DNA of 64,000 nucleotides from Prorocentrum cordatum (GCA_963575745.1 CAUYUJ010017776.1:125001-189000); one strand, 5' to 3'; positions 1 through 11,500 are shown, numbered from the stretch's first letter. Notes: generated from the sequence alone by a model not told the origin. Numbers and translations: made by a program.

Positions 1-432
1 CCAATGGCGGTGGCACATGCGTCGGCGCCACCCATTTCGGCACACCCCTCACACGTTTCATGGTCCCATAGGGGGCTCCACCGGAGGCCCCAGTGGGTGT
101 GTCCACATGCGTCCGCGCCACCCATGTCGGCATACCCTCAGTGTGTTCGTGGATCCATAGTAGAATCCACCGAAGGCCCCAGTGGCGGTGTCCACATGCG
201 CCCGCGCCACCTATGTCGGTACACCCCTCGCACAGTTCGTGGCCCCAGAAGGAGCTCCACCGAAGGCCCCAGTAGCGTTGTCCACATGCGCCCGCGCCAC
301 TCATTTTGGCGCACCCCTCAGACGTTCCGTGGCTCCATATGGAGCTCCACCGAAGGCCCCAGTGGCGGTGTCCACACGCGTCCGCGCCACTTATGTCGGC
401 ACACCCCTCACACGGTTCGTGGCCCCAGAACT
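1..432. repeat. 90-bp satellite, array A (about five units, runs off left edge)
   Basis: Near-identical units start close to 92, 181, 271 and 361, with an earlier one from the window edge. Each holds the phrases 'GCGCCACCCATGTCGG' and 'GAGCTCCACCGAAGGCCCC'. Because 90 is a multiple of three, the array stays open in all forward frames, which explains the long but meaningless open frames here. The same family recurs at 9364-9760. In both places the array is followed by a similar tail of about 60 bp ending 'CTTCGCCAGG' (about 441-503 here), so the array plus tail appears to be one larger repeat. Confidence 0.85.
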
Positions 433-700
433 GTCGCCACCGAAGAAGATATCCACAATTTCGGTATTCACAATTGTGTATGGTTGGGTCCTTCGCCAGG
501 ATTTTGTTATGTTAGCGGATGTTGTTTTTGGTTTGGACCGTCCGTTGCGCGCCCGTGTTCGAAGCAATCCGCTTCTGACGCCTTTGCAAGAAAGTGCAAT
601 GCAGCGTATCGCAAGTTTTGGGGAAGATGGGCTTCCAGAGCAAATTTGCGACGCGAGCCATCTGGCGTATTCGCAACGCTTCGCGTATTCCTACCAGTTT
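433..700. other. array tail and unassigned spacer
   Basis: Positions 441-503 resemble 9836-9897 downstream of the second satellite array. The remainder up to the degraded leader at 701 shows no recognisable gene or repeat. Confidence 0.5.
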
Positions 701-747
701 CGTAGCCCCCCTTGGCTCAAGCATGGCTCAAGCGAGCTTGGCTCGAG
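701..747 (+). other. degraded dinoflagellate spliced-leader relics
   Basis: The stretch reads CGTAGCC-CCCC-TTGGCTCAAG, then CATGGCTCAAG, then a 'CTTGGCTCGAG' copy. This is close to the DinoSL (CCGTAGCCATTTTGGCTCAAG family) followed by truncated repeats, the pattern left when a trans-spliced mRNA is copied back into the genome and trans-spliced again. An A-rich run at 3293-3302 could be the remnant of the poly(A) end, but no target duplication was found, so the extent of the retrocopy is uncertain. Confidence 0.55.
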
Positions 748-1467
748 CACGCCCCTTCTCAGGTACGCGCCCGGCCGCGCTGAGCCGGCGCCAGCGGCTG
801 GTGGCGGCGCGGCGGGACGCCGCGCCTGGGTTCGGCGGCCCTCCGCCGCCGCCGCTGCCGCCGCCGCCTCGGAGGCGGCCGGCTGGCTGGCGGTGGTTTC
901 CGCCGCCGCCGCCGCCGCCGCCGCTGCCGCTGCCGCTGCCGGCTCCCCGCCGGCGGCGGCGGCGGCGGAGGGCGCGGTGGCCGGCGCCGCCGCGGCCGCC
1001 CCCGGGGCCGCCGGGGGGGCGGCCGCCGCAGCTGCTGCCGCCGCCGCCGTCGCCACCGCTGCTGCCGCCGCCGCCGGATCCCCTCCGGTGCGGCGGCGGC
1101 CGCGGCGCCGTGGCCGGCGTGGCGGCCGCTGTCGCGGCGGACGCTGCTGCCGCCGCTGCCGGCTTCCCGCTGGCGGCGGCGGCGGCGGCGGGCTCGGTGG
1201 CCCGAGCCGCCGCGGCCGCCCCCGCGGCCGCCCGCGGCGAGGCCGCTGGCGCGCGGCGGCTGCGGCGGCCGCCGCTGCCGCCCCCGCCGCCCCCCCGCGG
1301 TTGCTGCGGCCGCAGTGGCAGCAGCGGCAGCAGCCGCTGCAGCTGCAGCCACTGCTGCAGCCATTGCAGCAGCGGCAGCAGCTTCAGGAGCGGCAGCAGC
1401 CGCTGCAGCAGCAACTGCAGCAGCCGCAGCAGCAGCAGCAGCAGCAGCAGCACCTGCAGCCGCAGCC

Positions 1468-1533
<66 letters not shown>

Positions 1534-1658
1534 ACAACAACTGGACAGCTACAGCTGCAGCAGCTGCGGCAACCGAACCCAACAGCTGCAGCAGCAGCAG
1601 CAGCAGCCACAGGCTCCCTGCGAACAGACGCCGCAGCTGGGCACCAGCCGCAGCAGCT

Positions 1659-1728
<70 letters not shown>

Positions 1729-2036
1729 CACCCCGCAGCTGCAGCAGCAGCACCCCCCCTCAGCAGCCACAGCAAATGCTGCAGCACCCACAACCACAGC
1801 CGCACCACCAGCAACAGGTGCTGCAGCAGCAGCAACAGCAGTCCCAACAGCAGCAGACCCACCCCGGGGACGAGAGACCCGCGAGACCTCAAAGAAACCT
1901 CTCTGACGACCAGAGGGAGGTACCCCTGCTCCCTGACACCCTTCTGGGCACCTCTGGAAGCCAGCAGAACCCACGAGAAGACTCAGAGGTACCCTTGCCC
2001 CCCCAGCAGCAGCAGCAGCAGCAGCAGGGCAGGGAA
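748..2036. repeat. GC-rich GCC/GGC tract followed by CAG/GCA trinucleotide tract
   Basis: Positions 748-1310 are dominated by CCG/GCC triplets and 1311-1860 by CAG triplets, with a shorter CAG run at 2006-2027. All six frames are therefore open and encode poly-Ala, Pro, Ser, Gln or Cys. A frame starting at the ATG at 723 and ending at 2063 follows the leader relic directly, so it could be the retroposed coding region (Pro-rich, then Ser/Ala-rich). No domain is visible and the choice of frame is arbitrary. Confidence 0.7.
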
Positions 2037-3349
2037 AATGAGAGGGAGGCCGCGGCAGAGTAAGTCGGCGGAGGCTGCGGGGGCCGCGGAGAATCGGGGG
2101 CCCGAAGCGGTGGGGGCCTCTGAAGGTGAGGCACGAGCCTTCATCCGTGTCTCTGGATTAGAGCCGGGCGGGCAGGGGCTGGCCCCCGAAAGGGCAGACG
2201 GCAGCCGCAACAGTCAGAGATCCTGGACCAGCAGGGGCTCGCCTGCCACACCGTGCCACCCCCACCTCCCCCACAAAACAATCAAACCGTCAGCAGTCCT
2301 CTGGGAGCGCCACAGACCCAGCAGGGGGACCACGGACCAACCTTTCAGACGCAGGACAGCGAAGCCATCCGCTGGCTCGTCGGGAGAAACCCCTTCGCGC
2401 CTATTCGCCCCCCTTCCCCTGCCAGTGAACCCACTCTAATGGGAGGCGAACCCCAGGCGCCCCCTCCAGACGTCCAGGGCACGACTGACAAAGAATCTTT
2501 TGCTCTGGCAGCGGAAACGGCGTCGCCGTGCGCGCGCGCGCCTGGCGGAACCGGCGGCGCCCCCGAGACCGGCGAGAGTCCCGCGTTGACCGAAGGGGGC
2601 GCGCCCGGGAGCGGCGGCGGGCACAGGCCCGAAGGCGAACGCCAGCGAGAGGTACCTCTCCCCGCACGCCGCAGGGCAGCGTCCGCCCTGGCTGCCGGAT
2701 GCGATCCGGCCCCTGTCTGGCGGCCAACTACGCGGCCCGCCTCTCCCCGCAGAGCCCCGCCAGGCGCGCAGCAGGAACTGTCGCGAGCAGATTGCGAGCC
2801 CTCTGGCCAGGACAGCGCGAGGCCGGTTCGCCGGAGACTTGCGGCCATAATACGCGGCAGCGCCAATGGCCAGATCCGCGCCAATGGCCAGAACCCTCGG
2901 AACCCGACACGGGACAGCAGCTGTACACAACAAAAATCGACAACATCCAGTGGGACCTTCGTGGGGAGGCACCCGGCGTGGCGATGGGGCGGCTCCAAGT
3001 CACCCTGGGAACAACGTTCACAGGAACCTGGCGCGCTTTCGCCAAGCGGCAGACCGTGCCCGGCAGCAAAGGCGCGCTCGACCCGCTTCGGCGCGACCCG
3101 CAAACCTGCCACCTTCCTGGAATCCTTCCGCAGCCACAAGTGCGACGTAGGGGTCGTCAGCAACGCGCTGGGCCTCGACGTCGACTGGGCTCGGCTGCGG
3201 CATCGGCGCCCGGGTCGAAGCGGCGGAGCGAGCAGGGATCTCCACGCGGCAGAGGGCCACCCGAACGCCCATGCATCCAGGAAGGGGAAAACCATAAAAA
3301 AACAATGGCGGGCCGTCTCCCCGCAGTAGCCGTTGCTGCCCCACCTCGC
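2037..3349. other. GC-rich region with long but unassigned open frames
   Basis: Several overlapping frames stay open, for example 2253-3329 and 2528-3784 on the plus strand and 2345-3445 on the minus strand. None shows a family motif, and composition alone keeps them open. The region may be the 3' part of a retrocopy begun by the leader relic at 701, since 3293-3302 is A-rich. I cannot support a gene. Confidence 0.4.
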
Positions 3350-5095
3350 GGCATCGCGCGCGCGGGGATCAGGCGCAAAAAGGGCGGTCGCTGGCAGCAG
3401 GCCCGTCGCTGCCCAGCAAAACGCGGCCTGCGGCATTGGGCCCAACGTGGTTTTTCACAGCAGTGGAATCTGAGTGTGCGTGAAGGGCGGACAATGGCAG
3501 CAGGCGCTGTTCCCGCTCGGCGGGCGCGCCACCTATCCCACGGGCGCGGCGCCTACCGAGGGGGGGGGGGGGGGGCGGCGCTCCCCCGCCTCTCTCCTTG
3601 GGGGCCAGGCGGGCGCCGCAGCGCGTGTGGCGGAAGCGGAAAGTGGCACCCTCACTGCTCTTGCGTCATACTGACCCATGCGGCGATTAGCTGCGACCCC
3701 CGAGGTCCAACCACCCCCGCTGTCTGGTCACGCTGCAGTTCCGTATCAGCTGCGGCTTGCTGCGACCCTGGAGGACCATCATAGGAGACACCAACCATCA
3801 AATAGAAATCACAGCGGCGATTAGCAGCGACCCCCGAGAATTGGAACACAAACATCAGCGACGGTCTGCCGCGGCCCCGGAGGACCGCCGAGCGACCCTG
3901 GATGCGCGCGGGGGCTTGCCAGGGCCACTGGCCCGGGGCCTCCCCCGGGGACTCAAGGCACTCTTGCGTCCCAGCTCTCGCAGCCAAGGGCCTTCATTCG
4001 CCGCCCCCCCGTGCACGCTTCGTCTTCGCGGAGCCCACTGCCATCAGTTGCAGCGCTGAGAGCAGGCGCGTGAAGGGCGGGCACTGGCAGCAGCTCCATC
4101 CCGCCCAGCGAAATGCGGCAGGTGGCATTGGGACCCAACGTGATCTGTGACTGCAGTGGGATCTGAGTGTGTGTCCCGCGAGTACTCCAGGGGCTCTTGC
4201 ATCCCGGTGCTGTCCCCCCCAGGGCGTCTGCCGTTCGGGCTCGGGCCCGCCTTCTGGGGCTCAGGTGCTCTTGCATCCCGGCGCTGTCGGTTCAGCGGAG
4301 GCGGAGGCGCCATCCAATACATCGAAATCCACATGCCCCGGCGCAATGCCAGGATGCGGGCAGCTAAGTTGGAGCCCGCTGCCGTCAGATGCAGCGCTGG
4401 GATCAGGCGCGAGACGGGTGGGCGCTGTCAGCAGGCCCGGTCGCTGCCTGGCACGCAGCAGGCTGCGTCGGGGCCCAACTTGACCTGTTTCAGCAGTGGG
4501 GTCTGAGTGTGCGTGAAGAGCGGTCAATGGCAGCAGGCGCGGTCCTAGCTCGTCGGGTGCGCCGCCTATCCCACGAGCGCGGGGGCAGGCCGAGGGGGGA
4601 CGCGGCTGCCCCCCCGCCTCTCTCCTTGAGGGCCTCGCGGGGGTCGCAACGCATGTGGCAGAGGCTTGGCGTGGCAGTGCGCGCTGCGCTTGCACTGGGG
4701 GCGGCGGCATGCCTCCGCGGCCCTGCCTGGACACCTCTCTGTCAATAACGGCTCAAGCGGCGATTAGCTGCGACCCCCGAGGACCACCCCCCCCTGCCGT
4801 CTTGTCACACTGCTGTTTCACATCAGCTGCGGTTTGCTGCGACCTTGGAGGGCCATCAATCGGACACACCTACCATCAAATAGAGACGAGTGGCGATTAG
4901 CTGCGACCCCCGAGTAAATCTAAGGGACCAACAACCCGACACACCGACCATCAAATCGAGATCATAGCGGCGATTAGCTGCGACCCCCGAGGTGATTAAA
5001 GAGAGATCTCAGCGGCGGTTAGCTGCGACCCCCGAGGAGATGAAAGAGATCATAGCGGCGATCAGCTGCGACCCCCGAGAATGACCCGAGAGATG
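3350..5095 (+). pseudogene. decayed, tandemly duplicated PPR-derived region
   Basis: Two long units (about 3355-3850 and 4395-4880) and a partial one (about 4030-4160) share the same order of phrases, including 'TCTGAGTGTGCGTGAAG' and 'GGCAGCAGGC'. Conceptual peptides such as KGGQWQQAL (3486 onward) and CGRGLAWQCAL (about 4650) match the helix-pair phrasing of dinoflagellate PPR repeats. A segment 'GCGATTAGCTGCGACCCC' recurs near 3682, 3817, 4758, 4893, 4973, 5017 and 5059; it reads AISCDP, a decayed version of the PPR phrase AISACE. Frames are broken throughout. Confidence 0.55.
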
Positions 5096-6410
5096 ACCTT
5101 GGCCCCTAGCCCTCGGATTCGGGGCCAGGCCGAGGAGTGAGGCGGTGCTTCCCCTCGCCTCTCCCCTCTCGGGCCAGGCGGGTGCCCCCCGCCCTTGGCC
5201 TCGGCGCCTGCCGGACGTGCTATCAGACGTCGGGGTGGTTCCCCCCCCTCCCAGGGCCGCCCGTGTTCCGCGCTACTCGTGGTCTGGCTCATCACTCTCA
5301 GCGGCGTTTGCTTCGGCCCTGGAGGATCTCGTGGCGCGTGTAGCGTCGCGGGTCTGGGGGGCAGTGCCAGGCGGCGGACCGGGCCAGACTTGCCTCCTGG
5401 CCCCCGTGTCCTCCGCAGTGCAGCTCCCCCAGGCGCTTCGCCTAATGACACCGCAGAAGGCAGCGCTACCACCAGTGCCGCCCCCCCTCACTCCCCCCGC
5501 TGGCGATGCTCCCCACGCCTGCGGGCCCTCCCCCCTCACTGAGGCCTTGCGCCGTGCCGGCGCGCGCTGCGTGGCCCACAGTCGCTTGGTTCCCCCATGC
5601 ACTATGGGGTGGTCTCTCGGGTGTTGGGTCGCCACGGAGTGGTTCGGCCTTCCGCAGCAGGTACAGCAGCCCAGGCTCGCCCACCAGCTTCCGGCAAGTG
5701 CGTTGCGCCAATTTCCGCAACAGCTGCCCCCCTGGCTTGCAGACGTCGTCGCGGGCTTTTGGAGTCTGGCGCCCCACAGGCGACTCACTCCACCGGCCTC
5801 CCACTTGCCTCCATTCAGATTGACGGACCTGGTCATCCTGGTTCTGTCTCTCGACGGGCTTGGATGCCCGGTTCGCGTTTCAGACTGTGGCTGGCACCGA
5901 ATGTCATGACATCTTGTCTGTGCGCGTGCACGAGCTCTCAGGGTCAGGTCACCTGCTGCGTCGGCTCCTCTTCAGCTTCGCGGTTGCTTTGTGGGCGGGC
6001 TGTCCGGCCTGTGCCTGTTGTAGCTAATTAGCCCCGTACCGCAGCCCGGGCGCCGCTTCCGCTCCCTGACCGTTGCCTCGGAGCCGCTGACCAAAAAACG
6101 TACTCCTACCAGCGAGCTTCGTCCTCGACGTTGCCTGATCCTGAGCTCCGGCGCGCCCGTCTTCTCCGCCGTGTCTCTTTTCGCCTCTCGTTATCCTTCT
6201 TATTGTGCGCCCTCGTTTTTGCTGGTCCTTGCTCTTTCGACCTCTTGCTCTTCGTCGCCTCGCCCTCTGCGTGCTCTCGTTCGTTTCTCCTCCGTCGCGT
6301 AGTTCGCGCCACCGTTGTGGCCCTTTTCCGCCTGTCCTGTTAGGTTGGCCTGTCGTCTGGCTACCTCGACGGCGCGCAGCTGCCTGCGTCGCTCGCGATC
6401 AAAAAAATCC
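5096..6410. other. unassigned GC-rich to pyrimidine-rich region
   Basis: The start continues the composition of the decayed PPR region. A plus-strand frame from 5145 to 5909 is long, but its translation has no recognisable domain. Positions 6130-6350 are pyrimidine-rich. No gene is supported. Confidence 0.4.
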
Positions 6411-9114
6411 GACCAGCCCGTCCAAACATCATTACCAGGCGAATTGCCCTGACCAGGGATGCGGAGCAGCATGCAATCACGCCTCGCGGCCCTCTTGGAG
6501 CCTTTTTGGGGCCATGTTGGATGCCTTTAGGGTTCTCTTAGGGCCCTCATAGGGTTGTCTTGGGCTTTCGTGGGCGTCTTGAGGGGCGACATGGCGCCAT
6601 CGAGGTCATCGATCAGAGAAGGAGTGTCGCCAATTGCGCCCCCCCCCCCCCTCGGAGGCCGAATCAATTTCTTTTGGAGCCATGTTGAGGCGCTTTTGGG
6701 CGCTCTTGAGGCCGTTTTGGGCCCCCCCCCGTGCCGCTCCTGAGGTTAGCTTGGGCCATCTTGCAGCCGTCTTGAATCCTCAAGCGCCCATCGGAGGCGA
6801 AAAGGCGAGAAGACCATCACACCTTCACTTCCATTGATTTCTGACTGATTCTGGCCTCTCGGGGGTGTCCTTGGGAGGCTCCGTGACTCCGTGGCCACTT
6901 GAAGATGTCGTCAACAATATTGAGCTATATTATGCGATCTTGGAGTCCATCTTTGGTTAGCTGGGGCCCCCTTGGGGCCGTCTGGGGACCACCCTGGACC
7001 ACCCAACGACCCACGGAACGCTCCCTCCAGACCCAGGGGGAAGGGGTAGGAGGAGAGGCCCCCCCCCGAGAGAAGGAGGAGGTTGGAGGCACTCAGTCGC
7101 TAAACCACCTACTCCCAGAAGGGCTGGTGGATTCGGCTGCAAGTGTATGCAATTTTGCATGGCGAATTCCTGTTTGTTTGTCCCGTCTGCCTCCTTCTCC
7201 TCCCTCCCCTCTTCCTTTTTGCGTCGGAACCACGATGCCGCCAATCTCGCCCCTGGCGTCGGAGCGTGGGAGTTGCTGCCTGCACCTGCGGCGTCGGAGG
7301 CAGGATGCCACCTCGAAGGCCCTCGTCCGTGCTCGTTTTTTCCTGTTTTTCCACCCCCGTCGTCCTCCCCATCTGATCCCTGGTGCCGGGAAGCCAGAGT
7401 GGACCGACAGGTCGGCGCATCTGCCCAGACCCGCCCCTCGTTAAGGCATTCTGCGCGCGCGTGGCGAACATCCGGTGATTGTCCCCGTGATCCGAAACAG
7501 GCGACCTAATCGTTTTCTGTCTACCTCCCTGAACTCAGGAGAATTCGTTCCTAGAGGCCCCCGCAGTCAGTTGAAAAAGTGAGCCCGTCGTGAATCTTAA
7601 GAATGGAACCCGCCGTATGTTGAACAACGGCACCCGTAGTTAGTGGGTTGAAACTTTGAGAGGATGAAGATTTTCGCTGAAAAAAAGGACCCGCCGAGCT
7701 GAACGGGAGCCGATTTTTCCATCGTTGTTTCACCACCGTTGTCACACAACATTTCACACAAGTTTTTGCACAGTTTTCCACCAGCCCAAGGGGCAATATT
7801 TTCACACCGCAGCGGCCCCAGTGCCGACGGCGGTGGATGTTCCCGAGCCAGGGGAGCAATCCGGCCCCCGAGCGCAGCTGGCCAGGCCCCGTTCGCCCAG
7901 CGCCCCTGGCAGGTCGCCGGCGAGGGGTCGGGGTCTGGGCGGATGCGCCAACTCCTCGGCGCACGGGGAAGACAGTGTGGGTGGAACAAACAAGGAAGTA
8001 CAAACAGAGACGAACGCGTGCGAGGCGGCATCATGCGTCCGATGCCGCATGCGGGCGCGGCAACTTCTCTCCCAGACGCCAGGGGCCAGTTTGGCGGCAT
8101 CGTGGTTCCGACGTCAAAAGGAGGAAGGGGGGAAGGAGAAGGATGCAGACGAGGAAAACAATATGAGACCGTTACGCACACTAACAACCAAATCCCGCAA
8201 GCTTTTCGGGCCTAGGTTGTTCAGCGAATTAGTGCTTCTAATCTCCTCCTTCTCTCGGGGGGGAGGTCTGACTCTCCTCCTACCCCGTCTCCCTGGGTCT
8301 GGAGGGGGCGTTCCGCGGGTCGCTGGAGGGTCCAAGTTGGCCAGAAGAGGGCTTTATATGGGGGCCCGGGCTGGCCAGGGATGGCCTCCGACATCGTGTA
8401 GTACATCCCGCGATGTTTTTTTTTTTTTTGTGAAAAAATAACTAAATAAATAAATACATAAATAAATACATAAATACATAAATACATAGTATACTACTAA
8501 TAATCATAATAATAATAATGATAATAATAATAATAATAAACATCCCGCGATGGTTCCATACAGCTTCCAGCATGCCTCCGAGAAGCTTCAGTGCCGCCCG
8601 AAAGCGGCCCCGAGTGGCCGCGGATCCTCCCAGGGACGCCCCCGAGAGGCCATCATCATTCAAACGCAACGTGAAGATACAGGATCGGTCAAATGATCGC
8701 CTTTCGGTTCAGATTGGCTTCACGGAGCGTCGAGATGCCTTCAGGATGGCCCGACCGAGCCCCGAGAGGCGCGCAAGGCGGCCGTGAATGTGCCGAAGAG
8801 CGCCCCAAGAGCGCCTCAATGGGGCCCCAAGAGGCCATTCTTCTGCTTCCGAGGGGCGGGGTGGGCCACCCCCCGTTTTGGATCGACGGCCTCCAAGATG
8901 GCCCCAAAGAGGCCGCTATAAGCCCCCCGGAATCCCCAACAGAGCCCAAGAGGGCCCCAGGAGGGCCCCAGGAGGGCCCACAAGGTTTGCAAACTGGCCA
9001 AGAGGGCCCCGTAGCCCCAAGATGCCTTCGAAAGGATCCCAGACTGTGAGTGCATGTTGCTACGCATCCCTGGTCAGTGGAGCTCTCCTGTCGATTGATT
9101 CTGGATGGGCTGGT
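6411..9114. mobile_element. 2.7-kb foldback element with roughly 1-kb imperfect inverted arms
   Basis: The arms pair in inverted orientation from the outside in. 'CCAGCCCGTCCA' (6413) pairs with 'TGGATGGGCTGG' (about 9103). 'CTGACCAGGGATGCG' (about 6450) pairs with 'ACGCATCCCTGGTCAG' (about 9062). Blocks of 'TTGGGGCCATCTTGG' type (6490-6790) pair with their reverse complements (8790-9010). The block at 7020-7100 pairs with 8240-8310, and 7200-7320 with 8020-8140. The centre (about 7480-7870) is unpaired. No transposase frame is evident, so it is presumably non-autonomous. A partial relative lies at 10475-11500. Confidence 0.7.
8403..8552. repeat. AT-rich insertion flanked by a 13-bp direct repeat
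   Basis: 'ACATCCCGCGATG' occurs at 8403-8415 and again at 8540-8552. Between them lie 124 bp of T15, A-rich, AAAT and AATA repeats in an otherwise GC-rich setting. This looks like a target-site duplication around a retroposed or homopolymer-primed insertion inside one arm of the foldback element. Confidence 0.7.
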
Positions 9115-9363
9115 GGGGATGCGCGAAGCGTCGGCAACTGGCCACCCAACACATGGCTGAGCATCGTTCGGACACGCGTCAAACCAAGCGAAAACCGCCA
9201 CATGGGCCTAGGTGCCATCATCGAGCGCATGCGTTGGAGTATGGCCGGGGAGGCGACGCATTCGGCCGCGCGCGTGCGATTAACCATTTTTTTCAAACGC
9301 TCGGCGCAAAATTCCGAACATCTGTTTACAGACGTAATTATGTTCACTTAGCGCTCCTGCTAC

Positions 9364-9897
9364 ATCTCCTAGGATGACACATGCGTCGGCGCCACATGTT
9401 TCGGCACACCCGTCACACGTTTCGCGGCCCCATAGTGATCTCCACCGAAGGCCATTGTGGCGGTGCCCACATGCGTCCGCGCCACCCATGTCGGCGCAAC
9501 CCTCGGACGCTTTGTGGCCCCATAGGGAGCTCCACCGAATGCCCCAGTGGCGGTGCCCACGTGCATCCGCGCCAGCCATGTTGGCACACGCCTCACACGT
9601 TTAGTGGCTCCATAGAGCGCTCCAAAGAAAGCCCCGGAGGCGGTGCCCACATGCGCCCGCGCCACCCATGTCGGCACACCCCTCTGACGTTCCGTGGCCT
9701 CACAGGGAACTCCTCCTACAGGTCCAGTGGCGCAGCCCGCATTGTGGGCGACAGCCCCGTTTCGGCACATCCCTCACCCGTTTTTTGGTTCCACAGGGAA
9801 CTCGACACAGCCCGCATGCGGGGAGTTCCACCTCAAACAGTATTCGCAATTGCGGCATTCACAACTGCATGTGGTCGGGTTCTTCGCCAGGCTAATT
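9364..9897. repeat. 90-bp satellite, array B, with conserved tail
   Basis: Units begin near 9364, 9454, 9544 and 9635 and match array A (1-432), sharing 'GCGTCCGCGCCACCCATG' and 'GAGCTCCACCGAA'. The tail at 9836-9897 ('TTCACAACTGCATG', 'TTCTTCGCCAGG') corresponds to 450-503. Confidence 0.8.
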
Positions 9898-10227
9898 TGC
9901 ACAACGTGGGCCCTTGAGGTCTGGACCCCTTCCCGAAGACCGGCTTTTCGTCCCAGACCGATTCCTGCACGTTGAGAGCCCATGATGCCGCAAATGATGA
10001 AATGCCGTAAAGCAGTCTTTCTTCAGACTCGGCCGAATTCACTGCATGGAAAGAGGGGCGTGCCAAGTCCAGGTCGATACATCGATGAATCTCCCCCTGA
10101 GCCGGTCTTCCCCCTCACGTCCCCTCCCAGCTCAGAAGGAGAAAATAGACACAGACAAAAATACAAGTCGATTTCCATCAAGATGTGGGCAAAGATGTTG
10201 TGTCTCCCTGGGCCTCTTTACCAGCAG
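9898..10227. other. probable intron or spacer before PPR exon
   Basis: No gene is visible. The last bases read 'CTTTACCAGCAG', a plausible 3' splice site for the exon that follows. Confidence 0.4.
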
Positions 10228-10350
10228 GGCGCGCTGCACCTCATGGGCGAGATGGAGGCCGCCGGGCGGCGGCCGAACGTCGTGACCTTCAACACGATGG
10301 TCGGCTGCTTATCGTCGTCCAGATGTTGGGAGAAGGTGCTCGAAGGAGAG
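10228..10350 (+). CDS. PPR exon 1 (partial)
   Basis: The exon encodes GALHLMGEMEAAGRRPNVV and continues TFNTMVGCL...KVLEGE, one classical PPR repeat. PPR proteins are helical-repeat RNA-binding proteins, mostly acting on organellar transcripts. Boundaries were set by a CAG acceptor ending at 10227 and a GTAAAA donor starting at 10351, with the frame open throughout. It is the first of several plus-strand exons of the same kind between 10.2 and 20 kb that may form one gene. No start codon or targeting peptide can be assigned. Confidence 0.6.
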
Positions 10351-10474
10351 GTAAAATTCTTCACGTTTCGAGTAGGAGATCGACTAGCGTATGCCCACCA
10401 GCCCGTAGTGGCCCTGTACTTTTTCCGCTGCCTTGCACTTGCACGGCTTAGCATTTCGCTTGACTTGAAGACGC

Positions 10475-11500
10475 CGCGCGGGTGCCCGCTCGCGGTCGCG
10501 ATCAAAAAAGTATGCCCACCAGCCCATTCAGAGACCCTGCCCATGAGAGCTGACAGTAGAAGGGACGATGAGGCGCATATAGTGTAACGAAGGGGGCAAC
10601 CCGGGTGAACAGACAAAAAATATGGGAGCACAGGGGGGCCTTGGAGTTCTTCTTCGGGCCATCCCTGGGGCCCACGTGGGGGCAAGGTGAGGAGAAGGAG
10701 GAGAAGGAGGAGAAGGAGGAGAAGGAGGAGGAGGAGGAGGGAGAATGAGGAAAAGGAAGAGGAAGACGATGAGGGCAAGGACGAGGACGAGGACGAGAAG
10801 GAGGAGGTGGACGAGGAGGATGATGAGGAGGACGGGGACGAGTATCCATGGAGCCATCTATTGAAGGTGTGGATAGGACGAGGAGGATGAGGAGGAGGAG
10901 GGGCACAATATCGATGAGGACGATAACGAGGAGGAGGACGAAGACGAGGACGAGGAGAAGGAGGAGGACGAACAGGACGAGGACGAAGAAAGATGACGAT
11001 GGGGGAGGGCGACGAGGAGGAAAAGGAGGTGAAGGACGAGGATAGCTCGGACGAAGCATGAGAAGAAGGGGGAAGAGGCGGGCGAGGACTCTGGCAGCCA
11101 TCTTGGAGTCTTCTGGAGGATCTCTCGTGGCTCGTTTGGGGCCCTCTTCGGTCTTTGGGTCCTTCGGGGCTTTTCTGAGGGGGGTCTTTGGGCTCTCTTT
11201 GGGTCTTCTTGGGGCTCTCTTGGGGCCCGCTTGGGAGCCATGGAGGGCCTCCTTGGTCCGTCTTGGAGGCCATCGATCTGAAGGAGAGGGGGTCCCCGAT
11301 CCAGGTATCCCCTCTGGGGCTCTTCAAATCACCTCTTGGGGCCCCCTTGGGGCCCTCTCGGGGCGCTCGTGGGCGCTCTTGGGGCGGTCGTGGAGGCCTC
11401 TTGGACCCCTCTTGGGCCTCTCTTGGGCCATCTTGGAGCCATCTTGAGGCCTTGAAAGCGCATCGCAAGCGAAAAGGCGAGAAGGTACACATGTTCGGAG
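10475..11500. mobile_element. partial relative of the 6.4-kb foldback element
   Basis: The left end ('GCGATCAAAAAA', then 'ACCAGCCCATTC', 10498-10530) matches 6395-6420. The right part (11080-11460) carries the same 'TTGGGGCC/CTTGGAGGCC' blocks and ends 'GCGAAAAGGCGAGAAG' (11468), as at 6798. The middle is replaced by a purine microsatellite. It appears to be a single arm rather than a foldback. Confidence 0.55.
10682..11055. repeat. GAG/GAC purine-rich microsatellite
   Basis: Long degenerate run of GAG, GAA and GAC triplets. Acidic or Arg-rich translations from it are not evidence of coding. Confidence 0.9.

Noticed and set aside
594-2063. Long open frames of poly-Ala, Ser, Gln, Pro (up to 574 residues) in all six frames
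   Set aside because: They are produced by GCC and CAG trinucleotide runs; no frame shows a domain or a codon signal better than the others.
6130-6343. Short Arg/Leu/Phe-rich frame as a membrane protein
   Set aside because: C/T-rich composition creates it and no supporting start or neighbour exists.
10599-10614. GGGGGCAACCCGGG as a hairpin copy outside the retrotransposon (also 11884)
   Set aside because: The stems do not fit GCNNG/CNNGC and the bottom pairs fail, so I treat them as chance GC-rich palindromes.
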